A stretch of DNA of 64,000 nt from Dehalogenimonas etheniformans. Its GTDB lineage: Bacteria > Chloroflexota > Dehalococcoidia > Dehalococcoidales > Dehalococcoidaceae. Shown in pieces: positions 19,129 to 29,020 of the stretch. Under the pieces are notes generated by a model, which saw nothing but the letters and a program-made list of their open reading frames with translations, was not told the origin of the DNA and searched no databases. The translations under genes were made by a program, and so were the position numbers. The first letter of the stretch is position 1. Each line of letters starts with the position of its first letter. The stretch lies in the NCBI RefSeq assembly GCF_014672715.2, contig NZ_CP058566.2, positions 558,001 through 622,000 on the forward strand, in the 5' to 3' direction.

Positions 19129-21621
19129 TTACGATTTACTATACGGTACCTTGAAACTAAAAGTGCTGCCTTTGCCATGGGCGCTTTTCAACCAAATTTG
19201 ACCACCGTGCAACTCAACGAACATTTTAGACAGGGCTAAACCCAAACCAAGGCCGCCGAGACGCTTTTTGTCGGTATTTTGACCCCGGTGGTACGGTTCG
19301 AAAATATACGGCAAATCGGCAGTGGCGATACCTGTCCCGTTATCGGCTACCGATGTAACCGCCCCATCGGGATCTTGTCGCAGAGATATTTTAACGTGAC
19401 CGCCCTTGCGACTGAATTTGAATGAGTTGGATACCAGGTTGGTTACGACCTGTCGCAGGCGGTCGGGATCGGCGCTGATAACGACCGGCGCCGGAGGCAC
19501 GTCAAGCTCGAGTTGAATTCCTCGGTGTATGGCCTCCGGTCGGACGTATTCTGCGATCTTCTCCAGTAGAGCGGCAAGATCGAAAGAACGATAGCTGAGC
19601 CGAAGGGTCCCGACCTCGCCGCGAGCCAGGTCCAGTAGTTCGTTGATCCTCTTTTCCATATTTCTGGCACCGACTTTAATATTATGGGCAAAGCTTCGGG
19701 CGGTCTCGTCGGTCAAACTAGCCTCAAGATAATCCGAGGCGGTCAACAGCGGGGTGAGCGGGGTCTTAAGTTCATGCACCAGAGCCCTGGTGTAAAGAGA
19801 TCGCTCTTCGATCTGCTGCCTCAACGCGCTTGATAGAGTCTGCTCTCTGTCAAAAAGCAACCGCAATTCACTCTCGGCTTTCTGCCTCTGGATTATTTCC
19901 GATCCCAGGGCTTCGGTGCGCGCGGCGACCATATCCTCAAGCCGGTGCTGGTAAACCTCGATCTCCTCCTGCGACTTCCGTTGTTCGGTGATGTCACGGA
20001 CGATGGTAATGGTGGACATGGAACCATCGGGATGAGGCTGAAATGTCTGGATCAGTTCGCAGGGGAAAAGCTCTCCGCTTTTACGCCGCTGAAATGCCTC
20101 GGTACGAAGGCCTTCGGCGGCTTTCCCGCTGGATATGGCCTCGGAGAGCCGGCGCGATTGAGCCAGGTAGGAGGCTCTGTCAGGAAACAAAAACCCGGGA
20201 GTGCGCCCCAGGCATTCTTCCGGTGTATAACCGTACAGTTCGACCATGCGGCGGTTAACGTATTCTATCCGCTTCCCCGGCCGGCGGACGACAACAATTG
20301 CGTCGGGCAGGGAATTGTTCAGCTTTTCAAGCCGGTCCCGGCTCTCCTTGAGTCCCCGCTCGGCCGATTTGCGCCGGGTGATATCAAGGCCGTAGAGATT
20401 AAGGAAGCCGTTCGCTGTATCAGGGAAAAGGGTAAGAGCGTAGGTCGCGCCCGGGATTTCGAGCTCCGCTTCGAATTCCTCCCCGGTTTTCCAGGCCCTC
20501 CCAGCCTGTTCAGGCCAGGGGGGAGGGAGGACGCCACCAGTGTCGATATGCCATTCCCGCAGAAGCGGCGAGGCGGCGGGGTTGGCGAACAAAACGCTTC
20601 CTTCCATCGAGACACGAAGTACTGGACTCGGGTTGGACAGCGGGAAAGCCGCCAGGCTGCGGATCTCCGCCTCCTGTTCCAGCCTTTTCCTGATGTCGCG
20701 GATCACCGACAGGATCACCGTTTTGCCATTCAGTTCGAATCTATGGGCGGAGACCTCCGAGGGTATGGGTTGTCCCGATTTGGTACGGTGAACGATCTGG
20801 ACGGTCAACTGCCCGGTTCGTTGGAACGCCTCGGAGCTGACGTTAGTTTGAGCGTAACTTTCAGGTGTGTTGAGGTCGCGAGCTGTCAGATGAAGCATCT
20901 CTTCATGGGCGTAACCGTATCTGTCGCAGGCAACCTGATTGGCCTCAATAACCCGGGCTTCATAGCCGCTACCGGGCATCTCCCAGAGGATGATGGCATC
21001 GCCGGTGTTATCGAAAAGGGCGCGGAAGCGCTGTTCGCTATCGCGGAGCGATTGGGTAAGACGCACCCTCTGTATAGCATTGCCCAGCACCAGGCCGATC
21101 TTTTCAAGCTCGGCGACCAAAACGGGCGGGACCATGTTCTCATGCCGATCCGCTACGTGTATCAAGCCGAGGACCGAATCCCCCGATCTTATTGGAATCA
21201 GAGCGACGGATTCATATCCGTGGGCGTTGCAGGCGTTACGCGTTTGACCTTTTTCATCTTCTGAAACCGTGGCGAGGAAATTGCTCGTCCGGTTCATAAA
21301 GAAAGAACCTATTTCAGTGTAGAACGGCTTTGACGGGTCGGTCGTTCCGGCGATGACATTTATGCACATGCAGCGATCGGTGCCGATCACCAAAGGGCTT
21401 TCAAGTTCGACGAAATCCCTGGAAAATCCTTCATAGACAGAATAGGGAATACTGCGCTCCTCATCGAGCAATCGGATGCCGATCGCGGAGCATCCGGTGA
21501 GGGCTTTAAACTCTGCAAGGAATTCTACCAGCAGTGGTTTGATCTCGACATGCCGGTTAGCGATCTCAAGAAATTTGTAGGCGGTTTCCAGGGTCTGTCC
21601 TGACCGGAGCTTGGTTGTCAC
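19129..21621 (-). CDS. Soluble GAF/multi-PAS sensor histidine kinase
   Basis: No membrane segments are seen in 830 residues, so the sensor is cytoplasmic. Order: a GAF domain (about 20-175) with a DRCMCINVI segment and other cysteines; PAS domains at about 195-310, 330-420 and 430-545; a helical linker; HisKA with the phospho-accepting histidine in VHELKTPLTP near 613; and an ATPase domain with intact boxes (DNGTGI and GGLGLGLAL) near 770-800. The paired regulator follows. The cysteine-bearing GAF could bind a cofactor or sense redox state; this is inference. Similar soluble kinases accompany reductive-dehalogenase genes in Dehalococcoidia, but none is nearby. Confidence 0.92.
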   Translation of the reverse strand: MTTKLRSGQTLETAYKFLEIANRHVEIKPLLVEFLAEFKALTGCSAIGIRLLDEERSIPYSVYEGFSRDFVELESPLVIGTDRCMCINVIAGTTDPSKPFYTEIGSFFMNRTSNFLATVSEDEKGQTRNACNAHGYESVALIPIRSGDSVLGLIHVADRHENMVPPVLVAELEKIGLVLGNAIQRVRLTQSLRDSEQRFRALFDNTGDAIILWEMPGSGYEARVIEANQVACDRYGYAHEEMLHLTARDLNTPESYAQTNVSSEAFQRTGQLTVQIVHRTKSGQPIPSEVSAHRFELNGKTVILSVIRDIRKRLEQEAEIRSLAAFPLSNPSPVLRVSMEGSVLFANPAASPLLREWHIDTGGVLPPPWPEQAGRAWKTGEEFEAELEIPGATYALTLFPDTANGFLNLYGLDITRRKSAERGLKESRDRLEKLNNSLPDAIVVVRRPGKRIEYVNRRMVELYGYTPEECLGRTPGFLFPDRASYLAQSRRLSEAISSGKAAEGLRTEAFQRRKSGELFPCELIQTFQPHPDGSMSTITIVRDITEQRKSQEEIEVYQHRLEDMVAARTEALGSEIIQRQKAESELRLLFDREQTLSSALRQQIEERSLYTRALVHELKTPLTPLLTASDYLEASLTDETARSFAHNIKVGARNMEKRINELLDLARGEVGTLRLSYRSFDLAALLEKIAEYVRPEAIHRGIQLELDVPPAPVVISADPDRLRQVVTNLVSNSFKFSRKGGHVKISLRQDPDGAVTSVADNGTGIATADLPYIFEPYHRGQNTDKKRLGGLGLGLALSKMFVELHGGQIWLKSAHGKGSTFSFKVPYSKS

Positions 21622-21966
21622 CAGGGTGTGCCTTTTTCTTAATGATTTAAAGCTATTGTAACGTTTTGGCGGCAGATTGACAATACTTTAAGGTAAAAAC
21701 AGATGGCGTATTTAAAAATATTTATTAGACAATGGTTACAAAAAGCAAATAACGGTACGCTGGATAATTAACGTGGCATAACCAAAACTATCATCATTAG
21801 TCACTCAGGCTGGAATAAAGATCGAAAAAGGCCATTGAATGACTCTTTGAAACAAAGTGGACCTGACAGGCTGCGATTATACCGGCTTGAGAAATTTTGC
21901 CCAATTGAGCGATGTGAATTAAAATCGGAAATGAACACCTATTTAATCCACTTGGCGAATAAATAC
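21622..21966. other. Divergent intergenic region between sensor kinase and acyl-CoA synthetase
   Basis: About 345 bases, AT-rich, without a supported gene. The synthetase frame stays open back to a TTG at 21835, so part of this stretch could be coding if an upstream start is used. Promoters for both diverging genes must lie here. I see no terminator, riboswitch or repeat. Confidence 0.4.
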
Positions 21967-24129
21967 ATGAATGAAAATAAGCGTTCGTTAGAGTCCCTCC
22001 TCAAACCCCGGTCCGTGGCGGTCATCGGCGCCTCCAGGCGTGAAGGGAGTCTCGGCAACAAAATTTTCAATAATTTATTGGAAAGTGACTTCAAAGGCCC
22101 GGTATTCCCGATCAACCCGAATGCGGATGATATATCATCGGTCAAGGCGTATCCATCGATTTTCGATATTCCCGAACCCGTCGACCTGGCAGTGATCGCC
22201 GTGCCGGCTGAATTCGTTCTTGAGGCAGCCGAACAGTGCGGCCTGAAGGGCGTAAAGGCATTGGTAGTGATTTCGGCCGGATTTGCCGAGAATGGACGGG
22301 AGGGTGTGAATCGCCAGCGAGACCTGGCGTCAATCTGCCGTCACCACGGGATGAGACTGGTCGGGCCTAACTGCATGGGCGTTTTGAATACTGACCCGAA
22401 TGTCTCTCTCAACGCGACCTTCAGCCATGTTTTTCCGCCTCAGGGGGACATCGCGATGGCAACGCAGAGCGGAGCGCTGGGGCTGGTGATCCTCGAGTAT
22501 GCCAGGAATTTGAATATCGGATTATCGACGTTCGTTAGCGTGGGTAATAAAGCTGATGTATCATCGAACGACCTGTTGGAGTATTGGCGCGATGATCCGA
22601 ACACCTCGGTCATCATGCTGTACCTGGAATCATTCGGCAATCCGAAAAAATTCGCCCGGTTGGCGAGGTCAATTTCGCCCAGCAAGCCAATAGTCGCCGT
22701 AAAGAGCGGAAGGTCGCCTCAGGGGTCGAAAGCGACTGCCTCGCATACCGGGGCGCTGGCAACCGCCGATGTAGCGGTCGACGCGCTGTTTGCCCAGACC
22801 GGGATAATCAGGGTCGATAGCCTGGAGCAGCTTTTCGACGTATCCGATTTCCTATCCAAGCAGCCGCTCCCCAGGGGAAACCGGGTCGCCATTTTGACCA
22901 ACGGCGGAGGGCCGGGAGCCTTGGCCGCCGACGCCTGTTCCGCGGCCGGACTGGAGTTGACGCCACTTTCAGACGAGACGCTGGCCGGGCTAAAAGCATT
23001 ATTACCGGTACGGGCATCACTGGCTAATCCGATAGACATCACCGACGTCGGAGCCTCCGAGTACCGCGGCGCTCTGTCGTTGTTAGCCTCGGACGATAAT
23101 ATCGATGCAGTCATAGTTATTTTTATCCCCCCGGTGTTCGCATGTCCCGAGGAAGTGGCGGTGGTGATCAAAGACCTGGCTCCGGAATTCCGGCGCCGCG
23201 GCAAACCCATGGTCGCCTCGTTCATGGGGCAACGGGGCTGCGTACCCGGAACGACACTGCCGGCAGGGGCCGCCGGAGTGCCTTCATTCGCTTTCCCGGA
23301 AGCGGCGGTGTATGTCCTCGCGAGAGCGCTGGATTACGGCCGGCAAAGGCAGAAACAGAAGGGGACAATTCCTGAGTTTCCTGACATCGATCGTCAGAAG
23401 GCAAAGGAGATCGTCGATTCTGCGCCAGATGGCTGGCTTCAACCGGTGGAGGTGTTCTCACTCCTCGAGTGTTACGGGATAAAAGCTCTGGGAATCCGTT
23501 CCGCGGCAAATCTTGAGCAGGCAACCGCAGCAGCGCAGGAGATCGGTTATCCCGTTGTCCTCAAAATCGATTCCAATACCATCGTGCACAAGACAGAAGC
23601 AGGCGGCATCATTCTGGACATCGGATCCCCCGAAGAGCTCCAAACTGCCTATGACGGCTTAATGAAGAGAATGAGCATTGCAGGGTTTGTAACCGGGGTA
23701 AGGGGAGTCACGGTACAAAAGATGGCGGGGGAAGGTATTGAACTCATCGCCGGGGTCATCCATGATGCGATCTTCGGACAGCTGACATTGTTTGGGTTGG
23801 GCGGCATTTACACTGAGTTGTTCAAAGATTCGACAGTGAGGATTCAACCGTTAACGGATGTCGATGCAAACGAGATGGTGCATTCCATTAAGGCGTACAA
23901 GCTGCTGGAGGGATTCCGAGGATCCCCTCCGGCGGATATCCAAGCAATCGAGGAACTGTTATTAAGGTTATCGGCTTTGGTCGAGGATCTGCCGCGGATA
24001 CAAGAATTGGATTTGAATCCGGTAAGAGTATTTGCGGCCGGTAAAGGGTACGCCGTAGTGGATGCCAGAATTTTATTGGCTGGCAACAAGCAACACGCTA
24101 ATTCCGTGCCTGAATCTGTCGCAGGGTGA
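21967..24129 (+). CDS. Acetyl/acyl-CoA synthetase (ADP-forming), fused alpha-beta
   Basis: The enzyme converts acyl-CoA, ADP and phosphate to the acid, ATP and CoA, giving substrate-level ATP in anaerobes. The alpha part (first 450 residues) has the CoA-binding fold (SVAVIGASRREGSLGN) and the succinyl-CoA-ligase-like region with the phospho-histidine motif ASHTGALA. The beta part (from about 500) is an ATP-grasp domain with VVLKIDSNTIVHKTEAGG and ELDLNPVRV. Single-chain fusions of this kind are known. Possible starts are TTG 21835, ATG 21931 and ATG 21967; the last matches the usual N-terminus best, and none has a convincing SD. Confidence 0.9.
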   Translation: MNENKRSLESLLKPRSVAVIGASRREGSLGNKIFNNLLESDFKGPVFPINPNADDISSVKAYPSIFDIPEPVDLAVIAVPAEFVLEAAEQCGLKGVKALVVISAGFAENGREGVNRQRDLASICRHHGMRLVGPNCMGVLNTDPNVSLNATFSHVFPPQGDIAMATQSGALGLVILEYARNLNIGLSTFVSVGNKADVSSNDLLEYWRDDPNTSVIMLYLESFGNPKKFARLARSISPSKPIVAVKSGRSPQGSKATASHTGALATADVAVDALFAQTGIIRVDSLEQLFDVSDFLSKQPLPRGNRVAILTNGGGPGALAADACSAAGLELTPLSDETLAGLKALLPVRASLANPIDITDVGASEYRGALSLLASDDNIDAVIVIFIPPVFACPEEVAVVIKDLAPEFRRRGKPMVASFMGQRGCVPGTTLPAGAAGVPSFAFPEAAVYVLARALDYGRQRQKQKGTIPEFPDIDRQKAKEIVDSAPDGWLQPVEVFSLLECYGIKALGIRSAANLEQATAAAQEIGYPVVLKIDSNTIVHKTEAGGIILDIGSPEELQTAYDGLMKRMSIAGFVTGVRGVTVQKMAGEGIELIAGVIHDAIFGQLTLFGLGGIYTELFKDSTVRIQPLTDVDANEMVHSIKAYKLLEGFRGSPPADIQAIEELLLRLSALVEDLPRIQELDLNPVRVFAAGKGYAVVDARILLAGNKQHANSVPESVAG

Positions 24130-24145
24130 CACGAATCCGCCTCTC

Positions 24146-25216
24146 TTAGATGAAGAAGAAGGCAGTGGCGATAAGGGCATAAACCGCCAGAAGTTGGGCG
24201 CCCTCCAGCCAGTGGCAGATGCCGTCGGCGCTGATGTAATTGGCGATCATCGCTGTCATGACCAGCGAGATCAGCTCAAACGGGCTGAGAACAAGATCCA
24301 TAGTACTGCCGGTGAGCGTGGAACTAAGCAATACCAAAACCGGCACCACGAACAAAGCGATCTGTAAAGCTGAACTCATGCCTATCTCCAGGGATAATGT
24401 CATGTTATTCAGGCGGGCAAACCTGGCAGCGCTGATCTGTTCAGGGATATTGGTCAACAGCGCGATTAGGACGAGTCCGGCGAAAGTCTGAGTTATACCG
24501 AGGGTATCTATCAGCGGGGTGATCGAATCGACGATTAACGACGACTCGAAACCTGCTGCAATCGCCGAAATCAGCAAGATAGCGACCGCAACCCTGAAAG
24601 GCCAGGGGCGATAGCTTCCAGATGGCGGGGCTTCGCGTTTGACGATGAACAGATGCTTATGGGTCACCAACGTATAGAACAGGCTTAACAAATAAATAAC
24701 GCCCAAAATAACGGATACCGCAATGCTCATATCCTGTGCCGGTTTGCCTACCAGGATGCTGTACATCGATGGCATGGCTAACCCGACGACGATTATGATC
24801 AGCATCGTCGACGACAGACCCGCTGAGTCCTTATTAAATCGCTGTTCCTTATATTTCATGCCGCCGGCAACCATAGAGAGGCCTATTAGGAAAAGTACAT
24901 TAAGGATAATTGAGCCGGTGATCGATGCTTTGACCATTGTCTCCAGTCCGGCACGGAGGGCGAAGATCGCGATCATGAATTCGATGGCATTACCGAAGGT
25001 GGCGTTAATGAGCGCTGAGATAGTGCTCGATACCCGCTGTGAAATTATGCCGGTTGCTTCGACCATGAGATGGGAGATGGCGACGACCGCGGCAGCTGCA
25101 GAAGTGAAAGACACTATCGCCGGAAGCTTGAGGAGATAACAGGCCAGCGAAAGGGGAACGAATAGGAGTAAAAAATCGATCCGATGAAGCTGAATCCGGC
25201 CTAATCTGATAGACAT
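24146..25216 (-). CDS. Calcium/proton (cation) exchanger, CaxA family
   Basis: This is a 10-11 segment membrane exchanger that expels Ca2+ or similar cations against protons. The first repeat has the intact signature GNAIEFMIAIFALRAG. The second repeat reads LLTNIPEQISAARFA where most family members have GNAAEH; the asparagine and glutamate are kept. The ATG at 25216 is favoured for a normal N-terminus, though the frame is open to a TTG at 25255 and neither has a clear SD. The gene converges on the acyl-CoA synthetase with a 16-base gap. Confidence 0.87.
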   Translation of the reverse strand: MSIRLGRIQLHRIDFLLLFVPLSLACYLLKLPAIVSFTSAAAAVVAISHLMVEATGIISQRVSSTISALINATFGNAIEFMIAIFALRAGLETMVKASITGSIILNVLFLIGLSMVAGGMKYKEQRFNKDSAGLSSTMLIIIVVGLAMPSMYSILVGKPAQDMSIAVSVILGVIYLLSLFYTLVTHKHLFIVKREAPPSGSYRPWPFRVAVAILLISAIAAGFESSLIVDSITPLIDTLGITQTFAGLVLIALLTNIPEQISAARFARLNNMTLSLEIGMSSALQIALFVVPVLVLLSSTLTGSTMDLVLSPFELISLVMTAMIANYISADGICHWLEGAQLLAVYALIATAFFFI

Positions 25217-25367
25217 AAAGTTATGGGTGAAACTAACACCGAAAAAATTGTTCAATCAGTGTGCATATTCCGGTGCCGGGCGAATGGTTGCTCATCATAC
25301 TCCGGACGTAATGGCTTTTCAATCGGGGCAGGGTATCACCGCATAATTCGGGAACCAATGAATAAAA

Positions 25368-25395
25368 AAACGCCCGGATGGATTCCGGGCGTTTT
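25368..25395 (-). terminator. Terminator after the AT-hook-like gene
   Basis: Inverted repeat CGCCCGGA / TCCGGGCG (25371-25391) with a T-rich tail on the minus strand (plus A run at 25364-25370). It lies 20 bases beyond the stop of the 25412-25825 gene. Confidence 0.82.
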
Positions 25396-25411
25396 GACGT
25401 TCATGTTGAAT

Positions 25412-25825
25412 TTATTCGGCAGCAGCAATCTCGATGTATTTCATACCTCGGCCGGCGCCACTGGCTGCCAGTTTGCCGGCGGCGATGGCATTTTTGAGTG
25501 CCTTACGGATCTTGTTATCTGAGCAACCGGGTTCGACTCTGGTCATTTCCAACTTGATCGCTCCGAAGCCGCGCTCCTGACCAAAGAATCCGGCAGAAGT
25601 CAAATCGGCCGCGAGCTTGTCGCAAGAAACTTTCTTCTTTCGGGCAGGCTTCCCAGACTTGGGGGGGCGGCCGGGACCGCGCTTGTCTGTGGGTTTTTCG
25701 ATGGCTGTTTGAACTGCAGCACCGCCTGGGGCGTACTTGGCAATGTATTTTTCAACAAATTCGATCGGACCTTCGAGTTCGATAACGCCTTCCTTCAGAT
25801 CAATTAACACCCTGGCTTCAGTCAT
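25412..25825 (-). CDS. Small protein with AT-hook-like basic segment, unknown function
   Basis: The 137-residue protein has three visible parts: an acidic N-terminus (1-30) with EGVIELEGPIEFVEKYI; a basic linker near residues 48-67 reading RGPGRPPK then GKPARKKK, close to an AT-hook; and a C-terminal helical region near 68-135, possibly a winged helix. A good SD (AAGGAG) precedes the ATG by seven bases, and a terminator follows. A DNA-binding, nucleoid-type role fits but is inference; I do not recognise a named family. Confidence 0.7.
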   Translation of the reverse strand: MTEARVLIDLKEGVIELEGPIEFVEKYIAKYAPGGAAVQTAIEKPTDKRGPGRPPKSGKPARKKKVSCDKLAADLTSAGFFGQERGFGAIKLEMTRVEPGCSDNKIRKALKNAIAAGKLAASGAGRGMKYIEIAAAE

Positions 25826-26178
25826 TCTTACTCCTTGCGCAATTATTTATTCAAAATTCATTATAACCAATTATTAAAATAAAAGTAAAGACAAATATAT
25901 AAGATCAAATAAATGTGAACCTGAATCTTCGATTTGTGAAACAAAATAATCGGCTGGTTGATTAGTAAAATCGGAGGCGGGCTTTTGCCATTCAAAAGCA
26001 CAGCATGCGAACGATTTCCGATTTCAAGAAGCAAGCCAAATTGTTTGAATTAAAAAGATGAATATAAACGTTATAAGACAATACTAATAAATACAGGGAA
26101 CCAAAACAAAATTGATTTATATTTTCATTTTGACTTAAGACGGTTTGCCCCTTATCCTGAAACTAGGAGGACAACAAG
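25826..26178. other. AT-rich intergenic region before rubredoxin
   Basis: About 350 bases of conspicuously AT-rich DNA between two diverging units. It must contain promoters for the AT-hook-like gene (minus) and the rubredoxin operon (plus). No ORF, repeat or hairpin of note was seen. Confidence 0.5.
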
Positions 26179-26340
26179 ATGACCAAATATCGATGCACAA
26201 TTTGCGGATACATATACGACCCGGCGGCGGGTGATCCGGATGGAGGCATCAAACCGGGCACGCCTTTCGAAGACATACCGGACAGTTGGGTGTGTCCTGT
26301 ATGCGGGGCGACCAAAGACCTGTTCGTTAAAGCCAGTTAG
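26179..26340 (+). CDS. Rubredoxin
   Basis: Rubredoxin is a one-iron electron carrier. The 53-residue protein has both iron-binding loops, CTICGYIYD near residue 6 and CPVCGATKD near 39, plus the aromatic core residues usual in the family. A strong AGGAGG lies nine bases before the ATG. It is 22 bases upstream of a 2-oxoacid:ferredoxin oxidoreductase in the same direction, so it probably serves as carrier in the same redox unit or in oxygen defence. Confidence 0.96.
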   Translation: MTKYRCTICGYIYDPAAGDPDGGIKPGTPFEDIPDSWVCPVCGATKDLFVKAS

Positions 26341-26362
26341 ATTACGTCTCAGTGGAGGTAAA

Positions 26363-28087
26363 ATGGATGATGATCTGAACATCATGATTGGTGGCGAGGC
26401 CGGTCAAGGGGTTCAATCTGTGGGTTCGGTTTTGGCCAGGTCCCTTTTGCGAGGTGGTTTCGAGATATTTGCCGATCAAGACTTTGAATCCAGAATCCGA
26501 GGCGGGCATTCTTTTACTCGTGTCAGGGCAAGCAAGAATCCGGTAGCCTCAGCCCTTGAACCGATCGACATCCTGGTAACCCTGAATGCCGAGACGATAG
26601 AAATTCATCGAAAAGCGCTGCTACCGGGCGGAACTCTGATTTACGATGGTGCTAAGACGGGGGGGAAACCGTATGACGGCATCATCTCGCTTGACGTTCC
26701 TCTTGAAAAAATTGCTCTTGATACATCCGGCAACGTCCTGATGACAAATACGGTTGCCGCCGGAGTGACGCTTGGTTTGCTGGGTTACGATTTCGAAGTC
26801 ATGGCAGAAGTTCTCCGACAGGAATACGGTCGGCACGGTGAAAAAGTGGTCGAGGACAACGTCAAAGCCGGGAAAGCCGGTCATGATTACGGAAATCAAA
26901 ACCGACCCGCCGGCTTTGAACTGCGCCTTAAAGCAGACAAACCCTCCGGCAAGATGCTGGTTACCGGCCACGAGGCACTGGCTTTGGGCGTACTTGCGGC
27001 AGGGTGTAAGTTTGTGGCCGGTTACCCCATGACGCCGACTACTCCAATTCTTGAATTTCTGGCGGACAAGGGCCGGGAATACGGGCTCCACGTTGTTCAG
27101 GCAGAGGATGAAATATCGGCGGCTAATATGGTGGTGGGGGCTGCCTACACCGGCGTCCGGGCGATAACAGCCACCTCTGGCGGCGGTTTTTGCCTTATGG
27201 TCGAGGCCCTGTCACTCGCCGGAATGACAGAGACGCCGATGGTTGTCGTCCTGGGGCAACGGTCAGGTCCGGCTATCGGCCTGCCGACGCGAACTGAACA
27301 GGGTGAGCTGTTATTTGCCATTAATTCAGGACATGGGGAATTTCCTCGAGCGGTCTTGGCTCCCACCGATGCTGAGAGCGCTTTTTGGGCGGCTGTGAAG
27401 GCCTTCAACCTGGCGGAAAAATACCAGTCGCCGGTCATAATTCTCACTGACCATGATCTGGGCAATTCTTCATATACGATGAAAAAACCGGACTTGACGA
27501 AGGTGATCATCGATCGCGGAGAAATTTTAACAGACGAGGAAGCGGAAAAAGCTATCGATTACCAGCGTTATGCCTTTACCAAAACGGGCATCTCTCCGCG
27601 AGCATTTCCGGGCCAGGGTAAAGCGCTGGTCGTAGCCGATTCAGACGAACATAACGAGAAAGGGCATATCATCGAAGACGCTGAGACCCGGACAAAGATG
27701 ATGGACAAACGAATGCGTAAAAATCTCAGTTTGGCAAAAGAGATCAAGGGCCCGATCGTACACCACCGTGACAATGCGAAGTTCAATCTTATAGGATGGG
27801 GCAGCACCCTTGGAGCCGTCAGAGAGGCAGCCTGCCAGCTCGAGACTCTTGGCACCAACGCTTGTGTCGTCCAACTCGACGAGATATGGCCATTCCCGGC
27901 TGAAGCTCTTGGCAACGCTCTGGCAGGAGTAGCCAAAAACATAGTCATCGAAAACAATTACACAGGGCAGTTGGAACAACTTATTCGCTCAGAAACAGGC
28001 ATCGCCGCAGACGGCCGGATTCACAAGTACGATGGCAGGGCGTTTACCGCGGAATATATCGTCAGCGTTCTGGAAAAGGAGACCTGA
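26363..28087 (+). CDS. 2-oxoacid:ferredoxin oxidoreductase, fused gamma-alpha subunit
   Basis: The enzyme family converts a 2-oxoacid and CoA to acyl-CoA, CO2 and reduced ferredoxin. In this 574-residue chain the gamma domain comes first (GGEAGQGVQSVGSVLA, residues about 8-23, to 190), then the alpha domain with GYPMTPTTPILEFLADKG near 220. The C-terminal domain ends near ENNYTGQLEQLIR. The layout matches KorA-type subunits that pair with a separate beta subunit. The ATG at 26363 has GGAGG seven bases upstream. Substrate (2-oxoglutarate, pyruvate or a branched 2-oxoacid) cannot be decided. Confidence 0.9.
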   Translation: MDDDLNIMIGGEAGQGVQSVGSVLARSLLRGGFEIFADQDFESRIRGGHSFTRVRASKNPVASALEPIDILVTLNAETIEIHRKALLPGGTLIYDGAKTGGKPYDGIISLDVPLEKIALDTSGNVLMTNTVAAGVTLGLLGYDFEVMAEVLRQEYGRHGEKVVEDNVKAGKAGHDYGNQNRPAGFELRLKADKPSGKMLVTGHEALALGVLAAGCKFVAGYPMTPTTPILEFLADKGREYGLHVVQAEDEISAANMVVGAAYTGVRAITATSGGGFCLMVEALSLAGMTETPMVVVLGQRSGPAIGLPTRTEQGELLFAINSGHGEFPRAVLAPTDAESAFWAAVKAFNLAEKYQSPVIILTDHDLGNSSYTMKKPDLTKVIIDRGEILTDEEAEKAIDYQRYAFTKTGISPRAFPGQGKALVVADSDEHNEKGHIIEDAETRTKMMDKRMRKNLSLAKEIKGPIVHHRDNAKFNLIGWGSTLGAVREAACQLETLGTNACVVQLDEIWPFPAEALGNALAGVAKNIVIENNYTGQLEQLIRSETGIAADGRIHKYDGRAFTAEYIVSVLEKET

Positions 28088-28088
28088 A

Positions 28089-28958
28089 ATGCCCGCTAGA
28101 GAGAAAGTTGATATCAAGGAATATGCCCCCGGTTCAGAGAACGCTTGGTGTCCCGGGTGCGGTAATTTCGGGATTCTGCGTTCGGTGAACAAGGCACTGG
28201 CAGATCTTGGACTCCATCCCAATGAGGTTTTGCTTGTCTCCGGAATTGGGCAGTCGGGCAAGTTACCGCACTATACGACCGCCAATGTCTTCAATGGCCT
28301 GCACGGTCGACCGATGCCAACTGCGGTGGCGGCCAAAATAGCTAATAGAGAGTTGAATGTATTAGTCATCTCCGGCGATGGAGACGGTTATGGAGAGGGC
28401 GGCAACCACTTCATGCACGCCATGAACCGCAATTCCAATCTAACCTATCTGGTGCATAATAACCAGGTCTACGGCTTGACCAAAGGCCAAGCCTCTCCGA
28501 CAACTGACCTCGGATTCACCACAAAGCTCAATCCCGACGGGGCGTGGCACGCACTACGGCCGCTGGCAGTTGCCGTTGCTTGTGATTGTTCGTTTGTCGC
28601 CCGTGGGTTTGCGGCTGACATCGACCATTTGGCCGGTCTCATCGAACAGGGTATGAAACACAAGGGTTTTGCTTTGATCGAGATACTCCAGCCCTGTGTC
28701 AGCTTCAACAAAAAGAATACGTATCAATGGTACCAGGAGAGGATTTACAAACTCGAAGCCACCAAGTACGACGCGTCCGACCAATGCGGGGCTTTTCAGA
28801 AAGCGCTCGAATGGGGGGAGCATATCCCGATAGGTATTATTTATCAACACGAGCGAGAGGTGTTCGAGGACTACCTAGGAATTACTCAACAACCGCCTTT
28901 GGTTAAACAACCGCTTGAGCTGAAGTCCCTCGATAGATTACTGGATATTTTTACCTGA
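28089..28958 (+). CDS. 2-oxoacid:ferredoxin oxidoreductase, beta (thiamine diphosphate) subunit
   Basis: The 289-residue beta subunit binds thiamine diphosphate. It has WCPGCGNFGILRSV near residue 22 and the diphosphate/Mg motif GDGDGYGEGGNHFMHAMNRN near 98-117. HNNQVYGLTKGQ follows as in the family. The ATG lies one base after the previous stop, with GGAGACC upstream. No ferredoxin (delta) subunit is present, so electrons go to a separate ferredoxin or the rubredoxin; this is inference. Confidence 0.92.
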   Translation: MPAREKVDIKEYAPGSENAWCPGCGNFGILRSVNKALADLGLHPNEVLLVSGIGQSGKLPHYTTANVFNGLHGRPMPTAVAAKIANRELNVLVISGDGDGYGEGGNHFMHAMNRNSNLTYLVHNNQVYGLTKGQASPTTDLGFTTKLNPDGAWHALRPLAVAVACDCSFVARGFAADIDHLAGLIEQGMKHKGFALIEILQPCVSFNKKNTYQWYQERIYKLEATKYDASDQCGAFQKALEWGEHIPIGIIYQHEREVFEDYLGITQQPPLVKQPLELKSLDRLLDIFT

Positions 28959-29020
28959 TTGTCAAAAGATTGACATCGAGATATTGAATATTCGAAAATG
29001 CCGCATCAAGGAGTAATTCG

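Noticed and set aside
19945-21264. Long plus-strand frame opposite the GAF/PAS kinase (439 codons)
   Set aside because: It is antisense to a well-supported kinase with clear domains, and its own product has no recognisable motif.
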